NCBI GenBank assembly: GCA_006384855.1
Contig: VCJN01001730.1
Span: 310,001 to 374,000, forward strand
Direction of reading: 5' to 3'
DNA length: 64,000 bases
From: Tetraselmis striata
Lineage: Eukaryota > Chlorophyta > Chlorodendrophyceae > Chlorodendrales > Chlorodendraceae
Shown: piece after piece, positions 51,269-64,000 of the stretch
How the letters are laid out: each line of letters starts with the position of its first letter
Position numbering within the stretch: position 1 is the stretch's first letter
Translations under genes and position numbers: made by a program
The notes under the pieces: model-generated
The model's database searches: none
Told to the model about the DNA's origin: nothing
What the model saw: the letters and a program-made list of their open reading frames with translations, nothing else

Positions 51269-54200
51269 GCCCCCTTTGAGCTGCCCCACACTACGTTGAC
51301 TGTGCTGAGGCTACTGGCGTCCCCACAGGTGGCGGAGGACGGCCATGAGCTGCTTTGCGAGGACCTGAAGAAGGCCAACCAGAGCAAGGTGCCACCCATG
51401 CGCCCACCTCCCCTGTCACCAGCCTGTTGTGTCGTCCTGGTTGCAAACGGCAGCCCTGCTGGCTGCGCCCTGCTGCCCTGCCCTGAACCCCCCTGCCTGG
51501 CCCATGCCAGTACGTGAGTGAGGCCGCTCAGGCGCTGTTGGAGGCGCCCCTGAAGGCACGGGACGTGTGGCCGGCCGCCAAGGTGCCCTTGCCCCTCGCT
51601 CGCCTCCCCGCCCTGTGTCTCGTCCGGGCCCTCCTCTGAGCAGCTCCTGTGCTCCTGCGCTCCTATGGCGTGCCCAGGTGTGCTCTGTGCTGCACCAGCG
51701 CTACGCGGAGTTTGCCGAGCAGCTGGTGGGCCCGCTGGTGGGGCTGTTCAGCGCGGGGCGCATCGGCGCAGATGAGGTGCCTGCACCGCGCAAGCGCACT
51801 AGCCTGCGTCTGCTGGCAGAGCTGCTGCTGTGCGGTGTGTACTCCGACGCTAGCGTGCTGCTCAACGTTGCTCGGGAGCTGGTGCGGCCGTGCCATCCAC
51901 CCCCCCCCCTTTTCCCCAGCCCACACCACCACTACCGCTAGTCCTCGCCCATCTCAAAGCCTCCCCTGGCTCCGCTGCGCATCAGGTGCCGAGCAGCGAG
52001 CGCGACAAGGAGGCCATGCATGCGTCCCTGTCGGTCCTGGCGGGCCTTGCCAAGGCCAACCGTGAGGAGCTGATGGCGCTGCCGTGGCGCGGAGCGGCTG
52101 AGCTTCCTGACGGTGTGACGGAGGTGGGGCCTAACCCCCATGCCCCCCCCCCCCCCCCCCCCCACCGTTCTTGCTACTCTCCTCCCTAAGCCTCTAGTCT
52201 ATCCAGCCCTCTCTTGTGCTGCTTTGGCCAGAGGCTGAAGCGCCCTCCACAAAATCGGGGCGCTGCTTGGGAACAGCAGCACCAACACGACCAGGGAGCG
52301 GGTAACGGCTATTTGTTGGCAGCGCTGACGCCAGCAGCTCCCTTACTCGCAGAATGGGGCAAACCCGCCCGAGCTGGCGGCCGCGCTGGCAGAGCTGCGC
52401 ATCGCAGCAGAGGAGCAGGAGCAGGAGATGACGCAGATATACATGCTGCCAGAGGCGTATGCGTCGCAATTTCTCGGGGTGAGCCCCTCTTCCTACCTGT
52501 TCCCCCGAGCCCCGGTCATGCCGATGTGCAATGGGTTACCGCCGGTTGCCGACAGCGTTTCGGGCTAGGGCCGAACGGAAGGGGGCGCCAGTGCTGAGGT
52601 GGGAGCGGGCGCGGGTGCGCAGGTCATGGAGGCGGCGTTTGGCGTGGCATCCAAGGCGCTGGTGGCGGAGCACCGCGGGCTGCTCCACCAGGAGGAGCGC
52701 AATGCCAAGCTCTTTGAGAGCAAGGGGGAGCTGTCGGAGGAGGCGGTCGCGGCGTATGGGAAGATTCAAAAGGACTACGAGGCGATGCAGGTGCGTGTGT
52801 GAATTGCGTGCTGCGGTGACGTGCATACAACTAGCGTGAAGATGTATTCATAGCTTACGCGGTATTGATCGCTACTGTGCCGATGTACCCACCAGGGTAC
52901 GGGCATACCCTCTGGCCTCATGCACAGACACATGCTTGCATAGACACATGCAACATCGTATGTTCAGGGATAGTACGCAGAGTGTCGCTTGCATGGGATC
53001 ACTGCAATGAAAGGTTTTCAGGTTATGATACATTCTTTACAATATACATCAAGCCAGTCGGTCGCCTACCACCTCCTATGTTGTCTGACAGAGGCACCTG
53101 AGCAATATCCCCCCCCCCCCCCCCCCCGGCCTCGGGGGCACTCACACTTAAACACACAGAAAGTTGTCGCCAGTCTCTCAGAGACGCTGGACAAGCCAAT
53201 CCCAGAGCTGCCCAAGGTGGCAGAGGAGCCGGCCGCCGAGCTGGAGGCCACGATGCCCACAGCAGAGGAGCCAGCAGAGGGGCAGAAGGACACCGTGCAG
53301 GTGCGGCGCCTTGCCTGGATGGCTGGGCGCAGCACCTAGTCCAACTGATGGGGTGTTTATGCGGGCCGGGAACCCCCTCTCCACAAATGCCCGGCTGCCA
53401 TGCCAGTTGAATGGGATGCCCACAGCTGGGCGAATCGCGCGAGTCGATTTGGCTTCAGCTGAATGGTGGGAAGGGTGGGGGGAGGGGCGGGTGGGGATCC
53501 AGCATGGGGTTGCCTGGATTCATCTACCTGCGCCTCAGGGCTGATCAGCTCAGCAGAGTCGAATCCATCCAGAGTTGGACTGAAGTCTAGCAAAGTTCTC
53601 GCTACGCCGGTGAATAGATTGAGCTCTTTTTTTCTGCATTACTCGCATTGCGCTGCTGTGCGCCCAGGGATGCTCCACTCAGCCAAAGTCCCCCCCCCCC
53701 CCCCCCCTTGCTCGCCCCCCCCCTGGCAGATCTTTGACGACGAGGACACGCGCGTCTTTTACGAGAGCCTGCCCGACCTAGTCAGCCTTGTGCCGGCGGT
53801 GCTGCTGGCCGATGGCCCCAAGCCGGGGCAGCCGGCGGAGGGCGGCAGCGACAGCGACTCTTCGAAGAACAACCAGCTGGACATGCTGCTGCTGCGCCTC
53901 TCGTCCTGCGTCTCGCGTGACCTGTGCGACGAGTTCTGTCTCAGCTTCTGCTACCTCAACTCTAAGGTGCGCCGCCGCCGCTGGCAGCCCCACAGGGTCG
54001 CCTTTATGCAATACCTGGGGAAGCTGGCTGTCGGGCGTGCGGAGTGCCACAGCATCACATGTAGTCTCAACCCAATCCCAAAACAATTTCCGTGCTCCAG
54101 GCAGCGCGCAAGAGACTAGTCAAGCTGCTGGCGGACATCCCGCGCGGCGCAGTGCAGCTGCTCCCGTACTTTGCACGCATCACCGCCACGCTCGCACCGG

Positions 54201-56905
54201 TGTTCCCCGACGTGTCGGAGGTTCCCCCCCCCCCCCCCCCTTTGCCGCCCTTCCTGTCTCCTCCCTACAATCCGTGCCGCCGGCTGCCTGAGCATATCAC
54301 TCGCGCTGCTTGTCTCCCTGATGAGGGGGAGTCTGGCTGGCCTGGCTTCAGGGTGGCTCACGCTGGCATGATATGACGTAACATGACATAACATGACATG
54401 GCAAGGCTGAGGCGGTGCTCAGCGGAACTGCCTATTTGCTCTGCGCGCAGGGAGTGCTTTTGGGCGTGAATGAGAGGATGCAGGCGCTGATGGTGCGCCC
54501 CCATCCCCCCACCCCAATCTCTCCTCCCCCCACTTGGAGCGAGCAGAATGCGCACGCAGTAAATGGCCTCATCTTTGAGGAGTGAAGGCATGGATGGCGT
54601 GGGCTGACGGTGGGTGAATGAAATCGGATCGGCGGACTGTGAAGCTGAGATGATGCGAGCGCGCTCTGCTGGGGCGCAGACGCGGCGGGACAGCAGCAGC
54701 GGCGCGCTGGACAAGCGCCTGCTCAACATTCGCTACCTCGGGGAGCTCTGCAAGTTTCGCCTCACGCCCTACGGTGCGACTGCCCGCTGCTGCGCGCCAG
54801 CGACCGACAGGCTGCGGAAGATGATGCACGCATGCCTCCCCCCCCCCCCTCCCCTTCCACCCACAACCACACCTGCCATCGCCGCCATTGCCATGGAGCA
54901 ACCCCGGCGCTGCGCTGCACAGGCACCATATTCAGCCTCTTCAAAGCGCTCTTCAATGACTTTTCTGGCCACAACATCGACATGGCATGCGTGTTCCTGG
55001 AGAGCGCGGGCCGTTTTCTCTACAAGGTCCGCTCCATGTTGGCCCTCCTTGGCTAGTTTGGACGCCTGCTCCAGGGGTCTGCGTCACCGCCAGTGCTGAT
55101 CCCGGCGCGTAAGTGGGAAAGTCTATATATGACACCCGGCACTTTAAGTACCCGGCTACCAGTCTTGTCTTCATTTTGTACCCTTTTCGTAATTACAACT
55201 GTTTGAGAGAATCCAGTGAGATCAACCACTGCCTTACTGGTGGAATTACTCAAACCACGCCGACCCCCGCGATAGCCTGAAAGCTGGGGGGGGGGGGGGG
55301 GGGGTGGGGGGGGGGGGGGGGGGGAGGTGGGCAAACACCCATCCCTGCGACCTGCTGATCTGCCTGTTCCTGCCCCCGGGTCCCGCAGAATCCGGAGACT
55401 GCGCAGCGCACCATCAACATGCTGCAGATCATGATGCGCATCAAGGTAAGCGCGGCGCATGGCCTGGCGCCGCAGGCCCGCCTCGCGGAGGCCTGGCACG
55501 GAGCCCCAGGCTGATGGTGCGGACGGTTGGCTGCGTAGACCACGCGGGACCTGGACGCCCGGCAGGCCAGCCTGGTGGACGGCGCGTACCTGCAATGCTG
55601 CCCCCCGGAGCGCAGCGCCGCGAGGCCAATGAAAAAGCGCCCGCCGGAGCAGGAGTACATCCGATACCTGGTGCGGGCTCCCGCCATGCAAGAAGGGGGA
55701 GGGGTGGAAGGCGCGGGGGAGGGGGGGGGGGGAGCATGATAGCCGCTGACAGGGTGACTAATCCAGTGGCCGGCGCTCCGTCCTGGCGGCAGGTGTACGA
55801 CCAGCTGACGGTGGACAACGTGCAGACGGTGCGGCTGCCTGGGCGCCTACACCCCCCCCCCCCTTCCCCACCACCATACCACGCGTGCAGTACAGCGGCA
55901 CAAGGCAGCGTGAAGCGGCAGCGCGAGAGGGGGCACCTGGGCTTGGGAGGGGGTGGGGGGGGGGGCAGGGGGGGGGAGCAGCGAATTGCACGGTAGGGCG
56001 CTGCAAGAGTGTGTCCTGCCCTTCAACCCTTCTTCCTCAACCCCTCCCTCTGCGTCACAGGTCATGAAGAAGCTGCGCAAGCTCCCATGGGAGACCTTCG
56101 AGCCGTACCTGCTCAAGTGCCTGCTAAAGGTGGGGCGCCCTTTCCCCCTCCTGGCCCTCTCTCTCTTCTCCCTGCTGCCCCCTCCCAGTGTGCGGTGCGA
56201 GACATTTGTGCCGTGTGCGTGGCAGGTGGTGCGGGGCCGCTTCTCGCAGGTGCCCCTGGTTGCCAGCCTGGTGTCAGGCCTGTCCAAGTACCACGACACG
56301 CTGGCCATCGCGCTGGCGGACCGCGTGCTGGAGTACATCCACCAGGGGCTTGAGGTGCCGCAACCCCCCCCCCCCCCCCCCGCAGATGGGAGTTGAGGGC
56401 CCCCCCGCACCAGCAGCCGCACCCCGCCCCCCCCCACCACCACCACCACCCACCCCCGCGTCCACGCTGATCCTTCCCAGCCCTGCAAGACGGTGCCGTC
56501 TCCGCATCCAATCCAGCCATCCCGGCAAGGCTCCATGGTGCCGGCGTTTTGAATGCCGGAAGTTGTTCGGGGAGAAGGGAGGGCGGGAGAGGTGGCTTAG
56601 CACTCCCATGAGGCTCAGCGACTATGTGGTCGATCGATAGCTGTTGGCGAGCACAAGCAGGCCGCTGCCTCGCGAGCTCAGGCGCTCACCTGAGCGCGGT
56701 CCTCTGCTGGGCGAACGCGCAGTTTGGGGAGTCCGGGCAGTACCAAGCGCGCGTGGCGCACATGCGCCTGCTGGGCGAGCTGTACAACTACCGCGTGGTC
56801 AACAGCCAGGTGGTCTTCGACACCCTGTACCTGCTCACCTCCTTCACGGAGGACATGGGATTTTCCAGCGGCTCGCGCGAGGCGGCAGTGAGCCCCCTAC
56901 CCCCC

Positions 56906-56941
<36 letters not shown>

Positions 56942-59900
56942 CCCAACCACCACGGTGCTCCGACTTGCTGTGACGCCTTTCCACCCTCTGAGACACGCTG
57001 CATACTGTGGGCATGCTCTTCATGCCAGTCCCTCTACCTGAGGCAGTTTTGCCTGCCTTAGCTCTGGCTGCCTTGTGCACACCAAGGCCGGGCCCGCTCC
57101 ACCGCGTTTCAGCCCCGCTAAGGCGCGCGGCGGGGGTGCGCTGGCCGCAGGCCGCGGCGCAGCTGTTCCGCATCCGCCTGGTGTGCGTGCTGCTGGAGGC
57201 GTGCGGGAAGTACTTTGACCGCGGCACCGCCAAGGCGCGCCTGGACCGTTTCCTCATCATCTTCCAGCACTTTGCGCTCTCCCGCTCCCCGCTTCCGCTG
57301 GTAAGCCCATCCGCCCCGCACCACCACCTGCGCTGTGGTAAGCAAGACACGGAGGGCCTCTCCCACGTGGAGCCAGGCACCTTCCAGGGGGCGCCCCTGT
57401 CAGGCACACTGCTTATCTTATCATTGTGCCATCCCGAGGACAACGCAGGGAGCGTAGTTGTGTGTGATGCTCGGCGCCGCCGCCTAAGGGCAGAACTTTG
57501 TCATGGCGCAAGTGTGTTTGCACTCATATCGGGCGCTTGTTTCTCCGCACGAGCACGCGGCGTGCTCCGCCGGCCACCCAGCAGACTCCACCCCCCACCT
57601 CAATGTCCCCCGTCCCCATCCCACCCTGCTTCCGCGCTGTTCCCCATTTCCTCCCCAGGGTCACAGAGTGTGCAGCCCTGCGGTTGGCCTGCCATCGCCA
57701 CCCTCCAGCGCCCAGCATCGACTGCGCAGCCCAGATCCCTCTACCCTACCATCAATCTGGACGGTGTGGCCAGCGTGTGCTTCTAGACGGATGCCACTCC
57801 CTGCTCCTCCCCGCCGGAATCAAATGCCGTTACTGGGTTCCTACCCGCTGCTTGTATCATCTCGTCTCTGTCAAGCCGGATGTCAAATCGATGCGCAAAG
57901 CTCTTTCCCCTCCCTCCCCTATCCTGCCCTCTCGCCCGTGTGCTGTGCTTCAGGGTCTCACTGAGCTCGTGGCCAGAGGTGTGTCCCTACGCATGCCAGC
58001 ACCCCGTCCACCCGCCTTGTAACCCCCCCCCCCCACCAAACAAATTCCCCCCTTCAGGATGTGGAGTACGACGTGGCGGAGCTGCTGTCCACGCTGCGCC
58101 CGAAGCAGCCGATGCTGGCCTCAGTGGAGGAGGCAGCGGAGGCGCTGGCGCGGCTGCAGCTGCAGCAGGACGGTGGCGAGGGGCGCGGCAAGCCGGAGGC
58201 AGAGGCAGAGGTTGATGCGGAGCCCGGCACCGCAGGTAGCACGGCGCCGGGCCCTCCGCCCTTGTGCGCGCTTGCTGGCTGCGCCAGCCTAGCGTGGCTG
58301 TTGGGCGTCCCCAGTGGACGCGCCCTAGTGTTAGGTTGGGGGTAGGGCACTCACCCGACGGCCGCGCAGGCGTTTAGGTGCCGATGACAGGAGGGCTTAC
58401 CCCGCCTCACCCTCACGAGCAACACTCGATCATGCAGGATCTAGCTGCAATTACTGGAGTTGCTGCTGCGCTGGGAGCAGTAGTGATGAGGGGCAGCACG
58501 CTACCGCGCGGCCGAGCCGCCGCCACTTTCCAGCTGCTATACAGATGCTCAGAATGCTCGGCTCACTCCAACGGTTCTTTCAACCGGATGCGGGCTGTGG
58601 AGTGACGCGCCGCTGTGTGGTCCGCAGGCTTCGAGGAGGGCAGCGATAGCGACAGCAGCGCTGGGGAGAGCGAGGGCAGCGGTGGCCAAGAAGCGCTGGA
58701 GGAGGAGGAGGAGGAGGAGGAGGAGGCGGCAGCGGAGGAGGAGGAGGGCGGCGAGGAGGATGGCGATGCCGCGGTGAGCGCACTCCGCCCCCCTTCACCA
58801 GCACCCCCTTCTATGCCGTCCAACCCTGTCAGCACCCGGCTAAACATGCGGCCATCCCCAGAGTCCTAGGCAGCCATGCAAGCCGCCGCGCCCTCTGCCG
58901 GTACGGCCGCTTCACAGATAGAACCAAAGTTGTCCGTACCATTCCATTGGGCTCAGGGATCCCGACAACAATGAGCTGTTTTGCACCATGAAGTCAGAGA
59001 TTCCATGCCATGAGCCAGTTGCTCTTTGGTAGATTTCCAGATCGCTGTGGGTTCCCCCCGGAAGGGCTTCGCTGTGTACGAAACCCGGGTGTTCGCTGCG
59101 GTGACACCCTTACAGAACCACCGCAGCTCTTTGTGAGGGCTCTCTCTCTCTCTCTCTCCCTCCGGTATTTCTCACTTCGTGACAGCAGCAAGAGCAATGT
59201 TGCAAAGCGACCCCCATTGCTGGGTTAGTGATCTTTTGGCATCACTTGTGTTGTACCTGGGAAACAGTGTCGGGTGTCGGCTTCTTCCTGCTGCTGCTAC
59301 TGTGTGTAACCGATATCTTCCTCCCCTTCCTCCGCTCCCCCCCCCCCCCCCCCCCCCCCCTCCGCTCTACCCTGCAGCATTGGCCAGCCCGCGCAGTTGT
59401 CCGCCCTGACTCTGTGGCGGCATGACGCCTCCTGCTACCCCTGCGTCACCCCACCCCTCCCGCCCTACCGCCATCGCCCTGCGTGCGAGATGCCCCGCTC
59501 AGCTGTGCCGCTGCGCCCCGCCGCCTCCCGCAGGCCGCGGCGGCGGAGGAGGACGAGGAGGAGGTGCTGGTGCGCGGGCGCTTGATGGAGGCGGAGCTGG
59601 ACGAGGACTTCGAGGCGCAGTTCATGGCGGTCATGCAGGAGGCGGCCGGCAGCCGTGGGGCGCCGGTGTTTGCGGGGATGGGCTCGCAGCTGGGCGCCAC
59701 CGGGCCACCGCAGGTGGGCCGCTCCGGCTGCCGCTGCTGTCCCGCCGCGCTTGCCGTACTGTTGCATCCCACCGCTCACTGCGGGCGCCGACGCTGGGCT
59801 AATTAAGAGCACTGCGAATGGAGTTGTTCCAGTATAGAACAACGTGGATGAATGTTGCCCACGGGCCACAATTATGGCCCTTGGCCTAGTTAACCCGGTG

Positions 59901-62388
59901 AATATCTTCGAGGCAGCTCTTCACCCATAAACCACATTCTGTGTCGCCTCACGCGCGCAATTCCCGAGCAAAACTAAGCTTTGAGTTGCGAGGACTTCTG
60001 TTTCCTATCCTGGAACAACTCTATAAGAACCTGCCCTGCCTGCCAGGGGTCAAATCTCGACGAAGCTATAGCGGACCTGCTGCGAATCTTCTTGTACAAC
60101 TCTTAGCAAGTCCAATTTGAGGCTTAATATCTAACGATTCCTATTTATGGAATCGTGGACAATGCCACCGCTGCAGTTTGTACACATGTGATTGCCCTGT
60201 GCTATAGCAGCCAGGCGGCGTATGCTCTCCCCCACGGGTGTGTGTTCCTTGTTTGGGACCAGCAAGAGTGGCGAGAGTGCTGCAATGTTGTGCCAAATCC
60301 TCGGCGCTGTCGTGACAAGCGTCGGTGCGTGTTCACCGGTGAGCTGGCTGATGGCATGAGCATCGGCTGGCATCTTAACCCCCCCCCCCCCCCCCCCCTC
60401 CCGTTTTCGATGTGTGTGCCAAAGCTTGTGGTGCGTGGCGCGGCGCCGCCGGGCGACTCCGGCGGGTCGGTGTCGTTCCGCGTGATGATGAAGCGCAGCG
60501 GGCGCGAAGACAAGAGCCGCGAGCTGCAGGTGCCCGGCACGGCGGCGATGGCGGTGAACGCCAAGGCCAAGGAGGAGGCGGAGGCGGCGGAGCGTGACCA
60601 CATCAAACGCCTCGTGCTGGAGGTCGGGCGCTCCCTGCCGCGCCTGCGCCCGCTGTGACACCGCCCGCCCTCCCACCGCTTTGCTGCCAACCGCATGGTT
60701 GCATTGTGACCCCCGCCGCGATGCCGTTGTCTGGATGGAGGCAGCCTCATGTCCTTCCTTACATGGGCTACCTTTAAACGAGAGAGAGAGAGACAGAGAG
60801 AAATCTTACATAGAGCTGAATGGGTGGAAGGGCATCACCGCCTATCAATTGGAGGGTCAGGAGGGTCCTCCGCTGCTGTATATGCCCTTACGTGCGAAAA
60901 GTGCGCACGCACAAACAAACGCACGTTGGATACCCCCGCACAATTGAATACTTTTCGCGGCCAACAAAGTAATGATTTGTTTTGCACCTTTGCGTTGGAA
61001 TATTCGTGATGTATTCGTGATTTATTCTGTCATATTTATGCGTTTTAACAGTTTTTCCTCTTCGCAGGGGGTCCAAAAACGTTATTTGTCCGCTGTCCGT
61101 TTGTCTTTGTACAATATAAGTACTGCTAACCCATTACCCAGGTGACTTTTTATGGATGGCTGAGCGGCGTCCCCCGGTTCCGACCCTGGGTACCTGGCTG
61201 TGTGGGTTGCCCCGGCATCTATGCAGGTGCTGGCAAGGTTCCAAAGATAACGCTGTGACTATTTGGCACCTGCCCCATGGTACCTATCCAAGGCAAAGTA
61301 TGGAAATTAGTTTGAAATTTGTTATAAGTGAATCAAGGTCTTTTGTCTTGACAAGCTGTCTTTACCGTCCAGCATTAGGGGAGGGCCCGCCCTTGACCAA
61401 CCCGCATGAGGTCCGCTAATTACAGCATGTAGGGCCGGGCCTCTATAGTCCACGCGGCTATGTTGCAGTCTATCGGTATTTGAAGCTTTCGTCTTGGAAA
61501 AGCCCCCCGTAGGGCTCCCGGTCATCGCAGGATCCAAGGACCTGCCACAACCGGCCACCCCGCTCAGCCCCCTGCCGCACCCAGCTGGGCACGGGTATTA
61601 TGGGTTACCAGCGCCCACCGCGTGGAGGTGGGGGTGGTGCCGCGTGGCCTGCTGCACTCAGGACCCTCCGCGCATGGTGGGCCGCTGCCTGGTAGCGGGC
61701 GCCGTACATCGGTACTAATCTTTCATGGATTGACGCTGACACCTTTGGTGTTTCATACGTGGGTTTTCGCGCATTAAAGTATAGAATATAATAAACAAGG
61801 CAAGACAGCGAATGTGGGGGTAGGTAGCATGCAACCCACCATGAGGATTAGCCCAACATTGGGCTCCCATAGGTGCAACAGCGCCTGTGTGTGTGTGTGT
61901 CTGTGTGTGTCGCTGCATGGCTGCCTGAGTGGTCAGCTGTCAGCAGTTGGTAGCACGCTGTTGCCGTGTCTTCGTACGTCGATGTAAAGGTTACAGGTGC
62001 CCGCACATGTGCCATTGTTGACGAGAACCTCTCAAGGACGGTCTGTCTGCAGCCCCCCGCCCCCCCCCCCCTCGTTTGTCCTTCATGCCACACTGTCCGG
62101 AGCGGAGCTGCCCCATTCTCTTTCACGGACTGGCTGCAGTGTGCCGGGGACACCGACTGAGCCAGTAGTTGCTTGAGGGTCACGGATGATGCTGACGGCG
62201 GTGCCATGCGGTTGCGCCCGCAGGCCAACAAGCGGGAGGAGGAGGAGCTGCGCGCCGCGGAGCGCGCCGCCCGGCAGCAGGCGGCGCGGCCGCACCACCA
62301 CCACCGCGGCAGCCGCGGCGGCGGCGGGGACGGCAGCGCGGGCGGGGGAGAGTACCGCGGCTCCCTGCCTGACTTCCCCAGCCTATAG
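50179..62388 (+). CDS. UPF2: UPF2, nonsense-mediated mRNA decay factor, 28 exons
   Basis: Scaffold linking UPF3 and UPF1 in mRNA surveillance. Exons: 50179-50394, 50546-50665, 50835-50922, 51110-51180, 51329-51388, 51511-51582, 51678-51881, 51986-52123, 52353-52478, 52623-52790, 53160-53300, 53730-53966, 54101-54220, 54451-54492, 54680-54773, 54923-55026, 55389-55445, 55539-55670, 55793-55828, 56061-56129, 56226-56354, 56723-56887, 57151-57300, 58058-58235, 58628-58773, 59534-59713, 60425-60622, 62224-62388. All phases agree, giving about 1,201 residues (human 1,272). N-terminal RG-rich tail; MIF4G-1 (LDSSVKRNTALVKRLSK, VLHQRYAEFAEQLVGPL); MIF4G-2 (IFDDEDTRVFYESLPDL, RYLGELCKFRL, GHNIDMACVFLESAGRFLY); MIF4G-3 (MKKLRKLPWETFEPYLLK, MRLLGELYNYRVVNSQVVF, LFRIRLVCVLLEACGKYFDR); acidic exons 24-26; C-terminal UPF1-binding region. 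Intron 4 needs a GC donor. Some exon ends (3, 14) are less certain. Confidence 0.95.
51211..51265. repeat. CA dinucleotide microsatellite in UPF2 intron 4
   Basis: About 27 CA units, starting 31 nt after the inferred GC-type 5' splice site of intron 4. Confidence 0.95.
55286..55324. repeat. interrupted G homopolymer in UPF2 intron 16
   Basis: 19 G, one T, 19 G. It is an exception to the rule in this window, since it is G rather than C on the sense strand. Confidence 0.95.
56907..56939. repeat. 33-nt C homopolymer in UPF2 intron 22
   Basis: It starts about 20 nt after the 5' splice site of the intron following exon 22. Confidence 0.95.
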
Positions 62389-64000
62389 GTGCAGCCGCCG
62401 GTGCGCGGGTTGTGTCTGGCGCCGGCCACCGACAAGAGAGACCGGTTGAGGCCGAAGGACGCTCGAGGGCAGCATCTCAGGGACGCTGAAGAGGGCGACA
62501 ACAATCCCTGGATACGAGCATGCGCCATCCCGGCCGACTACATATGCTCTAGGCAACACAGTGTCAAGGCGGGCAGCGGAGCGCACTTCTGCAACCTTGA
62601 GGTTGTCAGCGCCGAAGATATCAGCGCCACTGATACAATCGGCAGCGGCATTGATTGCCGCCTGCCTGTCTGTAGCGGCGCCCATCATGGCCTGAACAGC
62701 CCAACATTGGTCTGCTTTTCGTTAGGAAGCTTCGTCAGCGGCGTTGCAGGTGTAGCTAGCACCCATGGGGTGGCTCCCTCAACAGGAGGGAATGTCCCCT
62801 TGTACTTTTTGCTGTAAGTAATGCTAGCGGCAAGAGCGCCCCTATCCCGTTGCTTGCGGATAGCACCGCAGCACCTGGCTGCATGCAATGAGCGTGTCGT
62901 CCTCTGCCTCACTCCAGGGCAACACGCATACAACAGATTCCCGCTCAAGCATTTGAATTTAGCGGATCAAGCCAGTATGATGCCAAACTTGATGCCGTCC
63001 CTCACTAGCCTTGCTCATCCCTTACATGATGTCACGTACATAAATGCACCTGTATGTCATTGTGTATATCTACGGGTACCGAATTTATTATGTACTGTAT
63101 ATGTTATGTACGATTTCGAATTTTTATTCTGATCTATGTACTTGATAATGTACGGTTGATTAATTTATGTGCCGCGGTTAATTGAAATGAACCGGTGTTA
63201 CATAATGTTTCTGCTAATAGCTGAAGGGGCGTGCAATCGTGCGTACGGTCCTTATTTATGCATATACCAGTCCACATAAGTCTTTGCGCAAAGAAATCCG
63301 CGCGTATCCTCGTCTCGGTGCCCAAGCCATGGGGCCACGGGGCCATGGAGCCTTGTAATCCAGTGTATGCAATCCTCCTACGCCAAGGAGGCAGCCGTTT
63401 CTCCCGGTCATCGCACTTTTAGAAATGTTCTTCGGCAATGGCATTGCTTGGCACATGGCTAAAAGCACAGAAAAAACGGGCGATGACTAGGGGCCAACTT
63501 GTTGGCGGCGTAGCTACCATCCGTCGCATATCCCCGCGCACTGCCGGTGGTGGGTGGACGTATGCATGCTCCGTAAGACGACCGAGCTTGAGCCCAATCC
63601 ATGCACGCTACCGATGCAATGCATGGCATTCCCATGACAGTGTGCAAGTAATCCCGTCGTCGTGATGGGGCCAATCATCCCACACTTTTTTTGCCAAGCT
63701 GCAAGATAAGCGCCGTTTGCTGCGCCTCGCTGGGTGAAAGTAGCACGCATAAAGTGCCTTTGATTCCATAGGTGCATGCTTACAACGCATTGTAGGCTAG
63801 GCGCGGGCTGGCCCCCTCGACAACAATGTCGCCATTGCTGCACAGGTCTGCGCGCGTGTTGTCACACATGTCACACATCATCCAAGGGGAAAAGCCAAAA
63901 TGATGACGGGGTCCGCGCGACGTGGAGACCTATCCAAGGGGTTCTCGCTCCTGGGAGCTTGCGTGAAAGGGCACATTACATACCCCCATCATGCGCCCCC
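62389..64000. other. UPF2 3' UTR and downstream intergenic DNA
   Basis: After the UTR and its TGTAA signal (62813-62817) no gene is supported. The sequence at 63030-63200 is AT-rich, and small frames further on have no recognised family. Confidence 0.5.
62813..62817 (+). promoter_or_regulatory. candidate poly(A) signal TGTAA for UPF2
   Basis: TGTAA in GCTGTAAGTAATGC, about 425 nt after the UPF2 stop. Confidence 0.45.

Overview
The window looks like nuclear DNA of a flagellated green alga (chlorophyte). Coding exons are GC-rich and cut by many short GT-AG introns. Several genes have a TGTAA poly(A) signal downstream, the usual signal in green algae. One gene is a ClpR subunit of the plastid Clp protease, which implies a chloroplast. 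Another is an RP2 homologue, a ciliary ARL3 GAP, which suggests flagella. No bacterial operons, rRNA, tRNA or CRISPR array were seen. Exon models were built by hand from splice sites, reading phase and protein similarity; no alignment program was run.

Layout. 1-10 kb is repeat-rich and gene-poor: the tail of one basic protein at the left edge, palindromic 25-bp minisatellites, a 206-bp tandem duplication, and the decayed 3' end of a non-LTR-like retroelement. 10.3-11.9 kb holds an intronless MFS transporter gene (minus strand). 12.5-15.7 kb is an apparently intact tyrosine-recombinase (YR) element with split direct repeats (A1 - ORF1 - YR - B1 - A2 - B2), DIRS/Ngaro/PAT-like in architecture but lacking any reverse transcriptase. 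A 194-bp fold-back hairpin follows at 16 kb.

17.8-36.5 kb is the first gene cluster: folylpolyglutamate synthase (+), RPA32 (-), pICln (-), ClpR (+) and RP2 (-). All five could be modelled with consistent phase through every intron. 36.5-50 kb is a second repeat block: a 3' fragment of the same retroelement family, an AT-rich island, diverged 330-400 bp repeats, a hAT transposon copy with an 8-bp target-site duplication and a disrupted transposase, a decayed second YR gene, and a satellite with higher-order structure flanked by 0.33-kb direct repeats. 50.2-62.4 kb is one 28-exon gene for the nonsense-mediated decay factor UPF2 (about 1,201 aa).

The host genes are housekeeping genes for folate retention, DNA replication and repair, spliceosome assembly, plastid proteolysis, ciliary trafficking and mRNA surveillance; they do not form one pathway. 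The most unusual part is the mobile and repetitive DNA: two separate YR lineages, one of them an RT-less element with perfect terminal repeats, and the direct-repeat-flanked satellite. Long C homopolymers recur in introns, mostly as C on the mRNA-sense strand.
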